Positions 23,889 through 32,682 of a stretch of DNA of 36,011 nt are shown here, one piece after another. The stretch covers positions 1-36,011 of the forward strand of contig JANJTX010000120.1 in assembly GCA_024710875.1 (NCBI GenBank), read 5' to 3'. Source of the stretch: Anaerolineales bacterium (GTDB lineage Bacteria; Chloroflexota; Anaerolineae; Anaerolineales; UBA11579). Both the position numbers and the translations under genes were made by a program. Under the pieces are notes generated by a model. That model searched no databases. It saw only the letters and a list, made by a program, of their open reading frames with translations, and was not told where the DNA came from. The stretch's first letter is position 1. Every line of letters starts with the position of its first letter.

Positions 23889-24008
23889 ACTGGCGTCCGC
23901 CTGTATAAAAAAGTTTTACAGCGAAGACACTGATGGAACTGTGTCCGCGCTGCGGCGGAGAATATATCACAAATTGGGATGAGGTGCAAGGGCATGGGAA
24001 CTTTTGTT

Positions 24009-25472
24009 CTATTCGTCCTTGGCGGCGCCGCCGGTCTGGGTCAGCACGTGGGCAAACGACTCGGGCTCAGAGAGCACCAGCCAGACATCGCCGGGTTCAA
24101 TCTCCAACCCGCCGCTGGGGATGATGAAGTCCTGCTCGCGGGCGACCAGAATGACCAGAAAGTCATCCGGCAGGTGCAGGTCCACGATTTTAAGCCCGGC
24201 CACCGGCGAATCAGGGGGGAGGGTCATTTCCCGCATGCGGCCCTTCACGCCTTCCATCGGTACATACTCAATCGGGAAGTTACGCGCCCGCGGCGGTCTG
24301 GCCGCCAGCCCCAGCAGCCGGGCAGCGGCCGCCAGGGTGTTGCCCTGCAAGAGCACCGAAGCCAGTACAACGAAGAACACAATGTTGAATATCTGGTCGG
24401 CATTCGGCAGGCCGGCCAGCAGCGGGAAGGTGGCCAGCACAATTGGGGCCGCCCCGCGCAGCCCGACCCAGGCCACAAAGGCACGCTCGCGCCAGCTCAG
24501 GCGGGCAGCCAGCAAGGCAACCAACACCCCTAGCGGGCGGGCGATGAAAATCAGCCCGGCGGCGGCCAGCAGGCCCGGGCCGGCCACTTCCGGCAGCCGG
24601 CTGGGGAATACCAGCAGACCCAGGGTGAGGAACATGACAATCTGCACCAGCCAGCCCAGGCCGTCATGAAATTGCACCAGCGAGCGTTTGTGGATGAAGT
24701 CATGATTGCCAAGGTACAGGCCGGCCAGGTACACTGCCAGAAAGCCGTTGCCGCCGGCCGCCGAGACCAGGCCATACGCCAGCAGCACCAGCCCCAGCGA
24801 GAGCACCGGGTAGAGGCCGTGGTTAGCGAGCGTGAAGCGGTTGAGGAGTTGCAGCATCCCCCAGCCGAGCAGCAGGCCGAGGGCCGCGCCCAGGCCCATC
24901 TGCCACAGCAGGCTGAGCAGCGCATCGGCCAGCGCAACGCCCTCCGGGGCGCGTAACCACTGGATGGCGGTAATGGTGAGGAACACCGCCAGCGGGTCGT
25001 TGGCGCCGGATTCCAGTTCCAGCAACGGCTTGAGGCGGCCGCGCAGGTGAACGGCTCGGGCCCGCAGCACGCTGAAGACCGCCGCCGCATCGGTGGAGGA
25101 GACAATCGCGCCAAACAAAAAGGATTCCAGCAAGCTGAAATCCAACAGGGCGTGGACGATGGCGGCCATCGCCAGGGCAGTAACCAGCACGCCCAGCGTG
25201 GCGAGCGACAGCCCCTGTTTAAGCACCGGGCGGATTTGCTGATAGCGGGTGTCCAGACCGCCGGAAAAAAGGATGAGCGCCAGCGACACCACACCAATAA
25301 ATTGCGCCAGAGCCGGGTCATTAAAATAGATACCGCCGGGGCCATCCGAACCGGCCAGCATGCCAACCAGCAGGAAAAGCAAGAGGGCCGGTACGCCGTA
25401 GCGGTCGGAGAACTTGCTGGCAACCACACTCAAGACCAGCAGGGCGGCAGCGGCGATCAGAAAATTAATCAT
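24009..25472 (-). CDS. K+/H+ antiporter, CPA1 family with C-terminal RCK_C domain
   Basis: A 487-residue cation/proton antiporter. About twelve helices occupy residues 1-390, including the early ASKFSDRYGVPALLLFLLVGMLAG segment and the ion-binding ESGANDPLAVFLT (Asn-Asp pair) in the middle. A C-terminal TrkA_C/RCK_C domain (about 410-480, with DFLVILVAREQDFIIPSGGLEIEPGDVWLVL) suggests ligand-regulated K+ transport, like the NhaP2/CvrA group. ATG 25472 fits the family's first helix and overlaps the end of the PIG-L gene by 8 bases. An ATG at 25502 is possible, but neither has a clear ribosome-binding site, so translational coupling is likely. Na+ as substrate is not excluded. Confidence 0.88.
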   Translation of the reverse strand: MINFLIAAAALLVLSVVASKFSDRYGVPALLLFLLVGMLAGSDGPGGIYFNDPALAQFIGVVSLALILFSGGLDTRYQQIRPVLKQGLSLATLGVLVTALAMAAIVHALLDFSLLESFLFGAIVSSTDAAAVFSVLRARAVHLRGRLKPLLELESGANDPLAVFLTITAIQWLRAPEGVALADALLSLLWQMGLGAALGLLLGWGMLQLLNRFTLANHGLYPVLSLGLVLLAYGLVSAAGGNGFLAVYLAGLYLGNHDFIHKRSLVQFHDGLGWLVQIVMFLTLGLLVFPSRLPEVAGPGLLAAAGLIFIARPLGVLVALLAARLSWRERAFVAWVGLRGAAPIVLATFPLLAGLPNADQIFNIVFFVVLASVLLQGNTLAAAARLLGLAARPPRARNFPIEYVPMEGVKGRMREMTLPPDSPVAGLKIVDLHLPDDFLVILVAREQDFIIPSGGLEIEPGDVWLVLSEPESFAHVLTQTGGAAKDE

Positions 25473-26208
25473 CTGGCACAGTATGCCACAGGCGCAGGCC
25501 ATTGTGGCGAGTCAGATAGCCGGCGAGGGCGCCCCCCAACGCGGCGGCATCCGGCCAGAAGCTGGAGAGTTGCGAGGCATAAGCGGCGGCAGCCTGGGTC
25601 CAGGCGGCGAGGGCTTCGGCGGCCAGCGGGTGTACGGCGATTTGCGCGCCGGCAGGCAACAGGCCGGGCAGACCATCCTCGGAATCGAGTACATAGGGCA
25701 GGTCGGCGTAATACACTCGCGGCCGGGCGAGCAGTTCGGCGGCGCGACGGGTGAGTTGGTGGTCGACATGGTTGCCCAGCGTTAGTGGACAGTAGAGCGT
25801 ATCCTGCGGTTCCAGGGCAGCCGCGAGGTCAGCCGCCAGCGAATGAAGCAACGGCGTTTCAGCGGCGGCCAGCGGGCCGAAGATGGCTTGGCGGCTGGCG
25901 TACAGGTGTTCGCCGCCTTCAACGCGGCGGTAGATGGCATCCGGCAGGTCAAAATAGCGCCAGCTCGCGCCCACCAGCGCGCAGGCGGCCTGGTCTTCCG
26001 CGCGGCGGGCGGCCACCACCGCCGCCCCGGCCAGCCCCCAGCGGCCGTGCAGTTCCTGGGCGAAGGGCGAGTACTCGGCCGGCGGCGGGTCGCCGGCGCA
26101 CAGCGTCCACACTTCGACTGTTTCGTCGGCCTGCGCCAGTTGCCACAGCCAGCCGCCGCCAGAGTACACAGCGTCATCAAAATGGGGGGAGAGGAAGATA
26201 TGCCGCAT
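25465..26208 (-). CDS. PIG-L family deacetylase
   Basis: A 247-residue zinc-dependent N-deacetylase of the PIG-L/LmbE type, which removes acetyl groups from amino sugars such as GlcNAc conjugates. The first motif is SPHFDDAVYSGGG, with His9 and Asp11/Asp12; the usual PHPDDE has Phe for Pro and Ala for Glu here. The second metal motif is GNHVDHQLT (His147, His150). The catalytic Asp is retained. The ATG at 26208 has no Shine-Dalgarno site, but a TACACT lies 6 bases upstream, again suggesting a leaderless mRNA. It overlaps the antiporter gene downstream by 8 bases. Substrate unknown. Confidence 0.88.
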   Translation of the reverse strand: MRHIFLSPHFDDAVYSGGGWLWQLAQADETVEVWTLCAGDPPPAEYSPFAQELHGRWGLAGAAVVAARRAEDQAACALVGASWRYFDLPDAIYRRVEGGEHLYASRQAIFGPLAAAETPLLHSLAADLAAALEPQDTLYCPLTLGNHVDHQLTRRAAELLARPRVYYADLPYVLDSEDGLPGLLPAGAQIAVHPLAAEALAAWTQAAAAYASQLSSFWPDAAALGGALAGYLTRHNGLRLWHTVPDD

Positions 26209-26214
26209 GGGGAA

Positions 26215-26220
26215 AGTGTA
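26215..26220 (-). promoter_or_regulatory. -10 box directly before the PIG-L ATG
   Basis: TACACT on the minus strand ends 6 bases before the ATG. It sits in an AT-rich gap (26209-26381) with no other visible feature than short AT repeats. Confidence 0.45.
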
Positions 26221-26381
26221 ATGGGAAAGTTCGTAAATCGGAATTGATGATTGGTTATTGGTAAATCGTAATTAGATATTCGAAATTCGCCAGTGGCTGT
26301 TGATTTATTGCGGAGTCGCGGCATTTGGGATTTGAAGGCTTTCGCTGTGTTATTATCCTATCCGTTAAAGGAAATTTTTTG

Positions 26382-26849
26382 ATGTTTTTTGCCTCCACCA
26401 ACCCCGAAACGCGCCAGCGCGTGCGCTATGTGCTGGTCATCATCATCCTCGCCACCGTGCCGTGCTACTGCGCCGGGTTTGCGCTGATTTCCTATGAGCG
26501 CAGCCGGACTCCCACACCCACCGCGACCCTCACACTCACCCCGACCCTGACCCTCACGCCCACCGAGACCTTCACCCCCACGGCCACAAACACCGGCACC
26601 CAAACGCCAACTGAAACGCCGACCATCACGCCCACGCCCTCCGATACCCCCACCCGCACCAACACGCCGGTACCGCCGACCCTGACCTTCACCCCGACGA
26701 TTACATTGACCCCCACCCACACGCCCATTACCCCCAGCGCGACCTTTACCGCCACCCAGCCGCCCACCGCGACCAGCGCGCCCGCAACTGCGACCAGCAC
26801 CGCCACCAGTACCAACACCCCCGAACCCAGCGCCACCCCGACCCCCTGA
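26382..26849 (+). CDS. Membrane-anchored Thr/Pro-rich surface protein
   Basis: A 155-residue protein. Residues 1-12 are cytoplasmic, a single membrane helix covers about 14-36, and the rest (40-155) is almost only Thr, Pro, Ala and Ser in TPT-type repeats. Such tails are common in Chloroflexota and are thought to be extended, possibly glycosylated wall or surface linkers. The DNA is correspondingly biased to AC-rich codons. The ATG at 26382 has AAAGGAAA about 8 bases upstream. Its stop codon overlaps the next start (TGATG), so it is coupled to the first M42 peptidase. A TATTAT at 26351 might be its -10. The function is unknown; a role in surface presentation is inference. Confidence 0.75.
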   Translation: MFFASTNPETRQRVRYVLVIIILATVPCYCAGFALISYERSRTPTPTATLTLTPTLTLTPTETFTPTATNTGTQTPTETPTITPTPSDTPTRTNTPVPPTLTFTPTITLTPTHTPITPSATFTATQPPTATSAPATATSTATSTNTPEPSATPTP

Positions 26850-27946
26850 TGCCCATGGAAGACACCAAAACCCTGCTCAAAGAAATGATCAGCGTGGCCG
26901 GTCTGTCCGGCCACGAAGCGCCCATCCGCCAGATTCTGGAACGCGCCTGGCAACCGCTGACGGATGAACTCCACACCGGCCGCCTGGGCAGCCTGCACGC
27001 CCGCAAGCACGGCCTGGGCAAGGGCCCGCGCCCCAGCCTGGCGCTGGTTACCCACATGGATGCCATCGGCCTGATTGTGACCAAAGTCAATGAAGCTGGC
27101 CTGCTGCACCTCGACCAGATTGGCGGGATTGATGCCCGCGTGCTGCCCGGCCAACTGGTCACGATCCACACCCGCACTGGCGACCTGCCGGGGCTGGTGG
27201 TGCTGCCCGCCGCCCACACCCTGCCGGACGATGCGGCCAGCAGCGCCCCGACCCTGCCCAACCTGCGGGTGGATACCGGGCTACGCCCGGCGGCGGCCCG
27301 CCGCCAGATTCAGGTCGGCGACCTGGTGTCGTTTGCCAGCCAGCCGCTGGAACTGGATGGCGACCTGCTGGCGGGCCACAGCCTGGATAACCGGGCCTGC
27401 GTGGCGGTGGCCCACGAAACCCTGCGCCTGCTGCAAAGCCGCAAACACAGTTGGGATGTGTGGGCAATTGCCACCGTGCAGGAAGAAGCCACCTTGTTCG
27501 GGGCGCTCACCAGCGGCTATGCCCTGCGCCCGACCCTGGCGGTGGTGATTGATGTGACCTTTGCCAAAAGCCCCGGCACGCCCGGCCATAAAACCTATGA
27601 CCTCAACAAAGGCCCCACGCTGGATTGGGGTTCGAACACGCACCCCAAATTGCTGGCCGAGTTACAAACCCTGGCGCGCAAACTGGAAATCCCATTTCAG
27701 GATGCGGTCTATGCCGGCGGCCACTCCGGCACGGACGCCCACTTTATGCAGGTAGCGGGCGAAGGTATCCCGACTGCGATTTTGAGCATCCCGCTGCGCT
27801 ACATGCACACGCCGGTGGAGCTGATTCAGATGAAAGACATTGAACGCGCCGGCCGCCTGCTGGCGGAATTCATCACCGCCCTCGACGACACCTTCATGGA
27901 CAAACTGCAGCTGGATGATGCCGCCAACGGGGAGGCGCAGTCATGA
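26849..27946 (+). CDS. M42 family aminopeptidase, copy 1
   Basis: A 365-residue dinuclear metallo-aminopeptidase of family M42 (often misnamed endoglucanase M). Expected metal ligands are present: His69 in THMDAIG, Asp180 in LDNRACV, the QEE pair (Glu212/Glu213), Asp235 and His320. The residues after QEE (ATLFGA) differ from the usual VGxRGA seen in the next two genes, so it is the most divergent copy. M42 enzymes form large tetrahedral complexes (TET) that trim peptides in the cytoplasm. The ATG may be 26849 (overlapping the previous stop) or 26855. It overlaps the next gene as ATGA. Confidence 0.88.
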   Translation: MPMEDTKTLLKEMISVAGLSGHEAPIRQILERAWQPLTDELHTGRLGSLHARKHGLGKGPRPSLALVTHMDAIGLIVTKVNEAGLLHLDQIGGIDARVLPGQLVTIHTRTGDLPGLVVLPAAHTLPDDAASSAPTLPNLRVDTGLRPAAARRQIQVGDLVSFASQPLELDGDLLAGHSLDNRACVAVAHETLRLLQSRKHSWDVWAIATVQEEATLFGALTSGYALRPTLAVVIDVTFAKSPGTPGHKTYDLNKGPTLDWGSNTHPKLLAELQTLARKLEIPFQDAVYAGGHSGTDAHFMQVAGEGIPTAILSIPLRYMHTPVELIQMKDIERAGRLLAEFITALDDTFMDKLQLDDAANGEAQS

Positions 27947-29034
27947 GCGCTTTCAAACGCAATCCCAAGTGGCAGGCGCCGCGCATCGGGGCGACCGAGC
28001 TGAAACTGCTGGAACGCCTCTCCAACGCCAGCGCGGTCTCCGGCGATGAAGGCGCGGTGCGGGCGATTGTGCTGGAAGAATTGAAGGGCATCCCGGCCGA
28101 GGTGCAGGTGGACGCGCTCGGCAATGTGCTGGTGACCAAAAGCGGCAAGGGCGCGGCCCGGCCGCGCGTGCTGCTGGCGGCCCACATGGATGAAATCGGC
28201 TTTATGCTCACCGCCGATGACGGCGAGGGCCAGTTTCGCTTTGAAGCCGTGGGCGGGGTGGATGCCGCCACGCTGGCCGGAAAACCGGTGTGGGTTGGGC
28301 CGAAACAACACCCGGCCATCATCGGGGCCAAACCAATTCACCTGACCACCGCCAGCGAGCGCAGCGGCGCCCTGACGGCGGATGCGCTGCGAATTGACCT
28401 CGGCCCCGGCAATGGCGGCAAGGCCAAAGTGGGGCAGTACGCCACCTTTGCCACTCGCTTCACCCGCCTCGGCCCCAGCCTGCTGGGCAAAGCCCTGGAT
28501 GACCGGTTGGGCGTGACCACCCTGCTGACGCTGCTCAAACACGCCCCGGCCAACATAGACCTGCTGGCGGCCTTCACCGTGCAGGAAGAAGTCGGCCTGC
28601 GGGGGGCGCGCGTGGCGGGCTACACCCTCAACCCGGACATTGCCATCGCCCTGGATTGCACCCCGGCCATGGACCAGCCCACCTGGGACGGCCGCGAAAA
28701 CACGCTCTATCGTAGCCGGCTGGATGACGGCCCGGCGATTTATTCGGTCGATTCCAGCACGCTTTCCGACCCGCGCCTGATTGCCCACCTGCAGGAAACC
28801 GCGGCGGCTTACGGCCTGCCGTACCAGATGCGCCAGCCGGGCGGCGGCGGCACGGATGCCGGTTCGCTGCACAAGGTGCGCGGCGGCGTGCCGAGCATTT
28901 CCGTTTCTGTGCCGGGACGCTACCTGCACACCCCGGCCGCCATTGTGCGGCTGGATGACTGGAAGAACACGGTGGCCCTGTTGCATGCCGCCCTGGGCCA
29001 CTTCACCCGCGACACCGTCAAGGGCGGGCGGTGA
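27943..29034 (+). CDS. M42 family aminopeptidase, copy 2
   Basis: A 363-residue M42 aminopeptidase. Metal and catalytic residues are His81 and Asp83 in AHMDEIG, Asp186 in ALDDRLG, Glu215/Glu216 in QEEVGLRGA, Asp238 in LDCT and His329 in RYLHTP. The substitution pattern differs from its neighbours, so substrate specificity probably differs. A basic N-terminal extension of about 18 residues precedes the fold. Its ATG overlaps the stop of copy 1 (ATGA). It is followed after 31 bases by copy 3. Confidence 0.92.
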   Translation: MSAFKRNPKWQAPRIGATELKLLERLSNASAVSGDEGAVRAIVLEELKGIPAEVQVDALGNVLVTKSGKGAARPRVLLAAHMDEIGFMLTADDGEGQFRFEAVGGVDAATLAGKPVWVGPKQHPAIIGAKPIHLTTASERSGALTADALRIDLGPGNGGKAKVGQYATFATRFTRLGPSLLGKALDDRLGVTTLLTLLKHAPANIDLLAAFTVQEEVGLRGARVAGYTLNPDIAIALDCTPAMDQPTWDGRENTLYRSRLDDGPAIYSVDSSTLSDPRLIAHLQETAAAYGLPYQMRQPGGGGTDAGSLHKVRGGVPSISVSVPGRYLHTPAAIVRLDDWKNTVALLHAALGHFTRDTVKGGR

Positions 29035-29065
29035 GACCACGCCCCCCAATCCTTCGGAGACTTTT

Positions 29066-30067
29066 ATGAAAGACATCATCCGCCAACTGGTAGAAACCAC
29101 CGGCCCCTCGGGTTACGAAAACGAAGTGCGGGCCGTGGTGCAGAAGATGCTCAAGGGGCAGGTCGATTCCATGAAAGTGGATGCCCTCGGCAACCTCATC
29201 ACCCGCAAGGGCCAGAAGGGCCAAGACGGCCTGACCATCATGCTCTCGGCCCATCTGGACGAAATTGGCATCATCGCCACCCACATTGACGAACGCGGCT
29301 TTGTGCGCTTTACCAGTGTGGGCGGGGTACACCCGCGTAACGCTGTTGGCGGGCGGGTGCGCTTCCTCAAGACCGGCCAGGTGGGCGTGATTGGCATGGA
29401 GCCCAACCAGAGCGCGACCAGCGTACACGGCCTGGACAAGATGTACATTGATATGGGGGCCAGCCGCCGCGCCGATGTAAAAGTGAGCGTGGGCGATGTG
29501 GCCGCCTTTGACCGCCCCTTTGAAGACCTCGGCCAGCGCCTGGTGTCCAAAGCGATGGATGACCGCATTGGGGTGGCGATTCTGGTCGAAACGATGAAAC
29601 AATTGAAAGCCACGCCACATGAAGTGGTGGGCGTGTTCAGCACCCAGGAAGAAGTCGGTATTCGCGGGGCAACCACCGCCGCCTATGGCGTGGACCCGGA
29701 CCTGGGCATCGCGCTGGATGTCACCCTGACCGGGGATACCCCCCAGGCCGCCACCATGGAAGTGGCACTCGGCAACGGGCCGGCGATCAAGGTCAAAGAC
29801 AGCGGCATGATCAGCGACCCGCGGGTGGTGGCCTGGATGGAAGCGGGAGCCAAACGCGCCCGCCTGCCCTACCAGCTGGAAGTGTTGAGCGGCGGCACCA
29901 CGGATGCACGCGGCATCCAGATGGCGCGCGCCGGCGTACCGGTCGGTTGTTTGAGCATCCCCTGCCGCTATGTCCACACCCCTTCCGAAATGGTGGACTA
30001 TGGCGATGTACAGAACAGCGTAAAGCTGCTACTGGCCCTGTTAAGCAAGCCGGTTAAGCTGGCCTGA
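29066..30067 (+). CDS. M42 family aminopeptidase, copy 3
   Basis: A 333-residue M42 aminopeptidase of standard length. Ligands include His63 and Asp65 in AHLDEIG, the AMDDRIG motif, the QEEVGIRGA pair of Glu, the DVT metal Asp and the CRYVHTPSE His. ATG 29066 has GGAGA 7 bases upstream. It closes a run of three paralogues read in one direction, with the Thr/Pro protein at the head. In archaea several M42 paralogues assemble into mixed TET particles; that could happen here but is not shown by the sequence. Confidence 0.93.
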   Translation: MKDIIRQLVETTGPSGYENEVRAVVQKMLKGQVDSMKVDALGNLITRKGQKGQDGLTIMLSAHLDEIGIIATHIDERGFVRFTSVGGVHPRNAVGGRVRFLKTGQVGVIGMEPNQSATSVHGLDKMYIDMGASRRADVKVSVGDVAAFDRPFEDLGQRLVSKAMDDRIGVAILVETMKQLKATPHEVVGVFSTQEEVGIRGATTAAYGVDPDLGIALDVTLTGDTPQAATMEVALGNGPAIKVKDSGMISDPRVVAWMEAGAKRARLPYQLEVLSGGTTDARGIQMARAGVPVGCLSIPCRYVHTPSEMVDYGDVQNSVKLLLALLSKPVKLA

Positions 30068-30084
30068 AGCGCCGGGCCCTGCGA

Positions 30085-30090
30085 TACAAT
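30085..30090 (+). promoter_or_regulatory. -10 box directly before the solute-binding lipoprotein ATG
   Basis: TACAAT ends 6 bases before the ATG at 30097; there is no Shine-Dalgarno sequence. A leaderless transcript is predicted. Confidence 0.45.
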
Positions 30091-30096
30091 ACACCC

Positions 30097-31350
30097 ATGA
30101 AAAGAATATTGCACCACGCCGGCCTGGGGGTCATGGCGATTCTGCTTGCGTCCTGTAGCGCCCTTAACGGCGGTGCGCCCTCTCCAGCGGCTGCTACCCC
30201 CAGCCCAAGCGCCGCCACCCCCACGGCCGCGGCCAGCCCCGGCAGCAGCCCGCAAACGCTTGAAATCTGGCTGCCGCCCGCCTTTGACCCGGCCGCCGAG
30301 ACCGAAGCCGGCGCCCTGTTGGCCGCCCGGCTGGCGGCCTTTGGCGAGCGCAACCCGGGCGTCCGGGTAACTGTGCGCATTAAAGCCGAGAGCGGCCCGG
30401 CCGGCCTGCTGGAAAGCCTGGCGGCCGCCGCCAGCGCTGCCCCGCTGGCCCTGCCCGACCTGGTAGCCCTGACCCCGGCCCAATTGCAGAGCGCCATCGG
30501 GCGCGGGACGGTTTGGCCGCTGGATGAGCACCTGACGGAAGACCTGGAAACGGATTGGTACGCCTTTGCCCAGGATTTTGCCCAGCATAACAACCAGACC
30601 TACGCCCTGCCTTTCGCCGCCGACGCGCTGGCATTGGCCTACTCACCGGCCATCCTGGAAACACCGCCCACCAGTTGGGCCGCCAGCCTGGAGCACTACG
30701 GGCCGCTGGCGTTTGCCGCCGCCGACCCGCGCGCCCTCTACCCGCTGGTTCTGTACCTGGGGCGCGGCGGCCAACTGGCCGATGACAATGGCCGCCCGAC
30801 CCTTGAGCAGGAACAATTGCGAGCGGTGCTGGCCTATTTTGAGCAGGCCAGCCAGACCGGGCTGATGCCGGTGGCCCTGACCCAATACGATTCACCCAGC
30901 CAGGCCTGGACGGCGGTTAACGAAAGCCGGGCCAGCATGGCGGTGGTATGGTATTCCGCCCTGCTGCAAAACAACCCCAACGGGTTACAACCGGCGGCCC
31001 TGCCAACCCACAACGGCCAGCCGTTTACCCTCGCCACCGGCTGGGCCTGGGCAGTTAGCAGCCCGGAGGCCGGGCGTCAGGCCCTGGCGGTTGAACTGGC
31101 CGAATTCCTGACCGCGCCGGAATTCCTGGCCGCCTGGTGCGCCGCGGCCGGCCAGCTGCCACCCCGCCCCGGTGCCACCCAACCAGAAAGCCTGGCGGCA
31201 CAATTGCTGGCAACTGCCCGCCTGCTGCCAGACCCAACCCTGCTGGACCGCGCCAGCCCTGAAATTACCGAAGCGGTGCTGGCCGTACTGAAACGCGAAA
31301 GCAGCCCGGACGAAGCCGCCGCCGAAGCAGTGGAAGCCTTCGGGCCTTAG
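30097..31350 (+). CDS. Extracellular solute-binding lipoprotein (ABC family 1)
   Basis: A 417-residue secreted lipoprotein. The lipobox LLASC ends at Cys20 after a short hydrophobic signal. An Ala/Pro/Thr-rich linker (about 24-48) follows, then a two-lobed solute-binding domain of the sugar-binding family 1 type, with EIWLPPAF, WPLDEHL and YALPFAADALALAYSP segments. Family members bind sugars, polyols or similar molecules outside the membrane. No permease or ATPase is adjacent, so it is an orphan binding protein or serves a distant transporter. No ribosome-binding site is seen. Confidence 0.85.
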   Translation: MKRILHHAGLGVMAILLASCSALNGGAPSPAAATPSPSAATPTAAASPGSSPQTLEIWLPPAFDPAAETEAGALLAARLAAFGERNPGVRVTVRIKAESGPAGLLESLAAAASAAPLALPDLVALTPAQLQSAIGRGTVWPLDEHLTEDLETDWYAFAQDFAQHNNQTYALPFAADALALAYSPAILETPPTSWAASLEHYGPLAFAAADPRALYPLVLYLGRGGQLADDNGRPTLEQEQLRAVLAYFEQASQTGLMPVALTQYDSPSQAWTAVNESRASMAVVWYSALLQNNPNGLQPAALPTHNGQPFTLATGWAWAVSSPEAGRQALAVELAEFLTAPEFLAAWCAAAGQLPPRPGATQPESLAAQLLATARLLPDPTLLDRASPEITEAVLAVLKRESSPDEAAAEAVEAFGP

Positions 31351-31359
31351 GCAGGGCGC

Positions 31360-31388
31360 TTGACGCCGCCCGGCGAGGATGATACACT
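31360..31388 (+). promoter_or_regulatory. Promoter of the LysM-M23 peptidase gene
   Basis: TTGACG (31360-31365), 17-base spacer, TACACT (31383-31388). Predicted start near 31395, only about 12 bases before the ATG. Confidence 0.7.
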
Positions 31389-31406
31389 GCCGCCCCGGAA
31401 AATCTT

Positions 31407-32615
31407 ATGAGCGAAACCCCAGCCACACCCCCTACCGAAACCCCTGAACCGTCGCGCCGCGGCGGCTTGACGGCCGTCCTGGAAGGCCTAAGCCGCATTG
31501 GCCTGGGCCAGCAAGCCACCCGGGCGCTTACCACCCTGCTGGTGGTGGGCGTGCTGGCGCTGGTGGTGTGGGGCATGAGCCGCGTGACCGCCAGCATGGA
31601 AAGCGCCGCCGCCCAGAACCTGCAGGCCACCGCCCAGGCGCTGGCGGCCCCCACTCTGGAGGCCGCCACGGGGCTTTCGGCCCAGCAGGCGCAGCAAGCC
31701 GAGTTGCTGGCCGCCTTTGAAGACCAGCTCGCCAGCGCCCAGGGCATCCGGCGGGCGGCCAATTCCCAGACCATCATCCCCAGCCGGCCGCGGGTGGATA
31801 TTCTGGTGCATGAAGTCCAGCCGGGCGAGAGCGTATTCAGCATCGCCGAGATCTATGGTGTAAAACCGGAGACCGTGCTGTGGGGCAACTACGACACCCT
31901 GCAGGACAACCCGCGCGTGATAAAAGAAGGCCAACAGCTTAACATCCTGCCGGTGGATGGGGTGTACTACCGCTACAATGCTGGTGAAAGCCTGCGCACA
32001 ATTGCCCAGTTCTTTGGAACCACCCCGGAGGCAATTGTGGAGTGGGCGGGCAACGACCTGGACCCCTACGAAACCGATCTGGATAACCCGCCGATTAACG
32101 ATGGCGAGTGGCTGATTATCCCCTACGGAGAACGCGAACTGGTGGACTGGGGGCCGCCGCGCATCTCACGGTCGAACCCGGCCGTGGCGGCCTACTACGG
32201 CCCCGGCTCGTGCGGCGCCATCACCGATGGCCCGGTGGGCAACGGCACATTTGTGTGGCCGACGACCTCGCGCCAGATTTCCGGCTACAACTATGATGCC
32301 AACGTGCATGCGGCGATTGACATCGGCGGCGCAGAAGGCAATGCCATCTACGCTACGGATGCGGGTGTGGTAGTGTACGCCGGCTGGTCTGAATACGGCT
32401 ACGGCAACCTGGTGGTGATTGACCACGGCAACGGCTGGCAATCTGCCTATGCGCATCTTTACTCGTACAGCGTTTCGTGCGGCCAGGGCGTATTCCAGGG
32501 CGGGCAGATTGGCGGGCTGGGCAACACCGGCAACTCCACCGGGCCGCACCTGCACTTTGAATTGTTGAGCGAACTGTATGGCAAGGTCAATCCGCTGAAC
32601 TTCCTGATCCCGTAA
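31407..32615 (+). CDS. LysM-containing M23 family metallopeptidase
   Basis: A 402-residue cell-wall hydrolase-like protein. One membrane anchor (about 40-60) follows a Pro/Thr-rich cytoplasmic tail. A helical Ala/Gln-rich stalk (65-115) precedes two LysM modules (about 134-181 and 187-239), which bind peptidoglycan. The M23 domain (about 280-402) has the zinc ligands His301 and Asp305 in HAAIDIGG and His383 in the HLHFEL motif (381-386), with His350 as the fourth catalytic position. It could cleave peptide crosslinks in the wall or act as a scaffold. The gene is monocistronic, with its own promoter and a strong terminator. Confidence 0.9.
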   Translation: MSETPATPPTETPEPSRRGGLTAVLEGLSRIGLGQQATRALTTLLVVGVLALVVWGMSRVTASMESAAAQNLQATAQALAAPTLEAATGLSAQQAQQAELLAAFEDQLASAQGIRRAANSQTIIPSRPRVDILVHEVQPGESVFSIAEIYGVKPETVLWGNYDTLQDNPRVIKEGQQLNILPVDGVYYRYNAGESLRTIAQFFGTTPEAIVEWAGNDLDPYETDLDNPPINDGEWLIIPYGERELVDWGPPRISRSNPAVAAYYGPGSCGAITDGPVGNGTFVWPTTSRQISGYNYDANVHAAIDIGGAEGNAIYATDAGVVVYAGWSEYGYGNLVVIDHGNGWQSAYAHLYSYSVSCGQGVFQGGQIGGLGNTGNSTGPHLHFELLSELYGKVNPLNFLIP

Positions 32616-32630
32616 TTTCAATGAGAATCA

Positions 32631-32667
32631 AAAACGCCGGCGCGTCCAACGCGCCGGCGTTTTTTTG
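32631..32667. terminator. Bidirectional terminator
   Basis: Perfect 10-base arms CGCCGGCGCG / CGCGCCGGCG with loop TCCAA, flanked by A-run and T-run. It ends both the M23 peptidase gene and the convergent gene at 32683. Confidence 0.95.
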
Positions 32668-32682
32668 TTTGTGAAAGCGGAG

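Noticed and set aside
26510-26845. Non-coding minisatellite
   Set aside because: It is in frame with a good start and membrane helix and encodes a Thr/Pro tail typical of this phylum.
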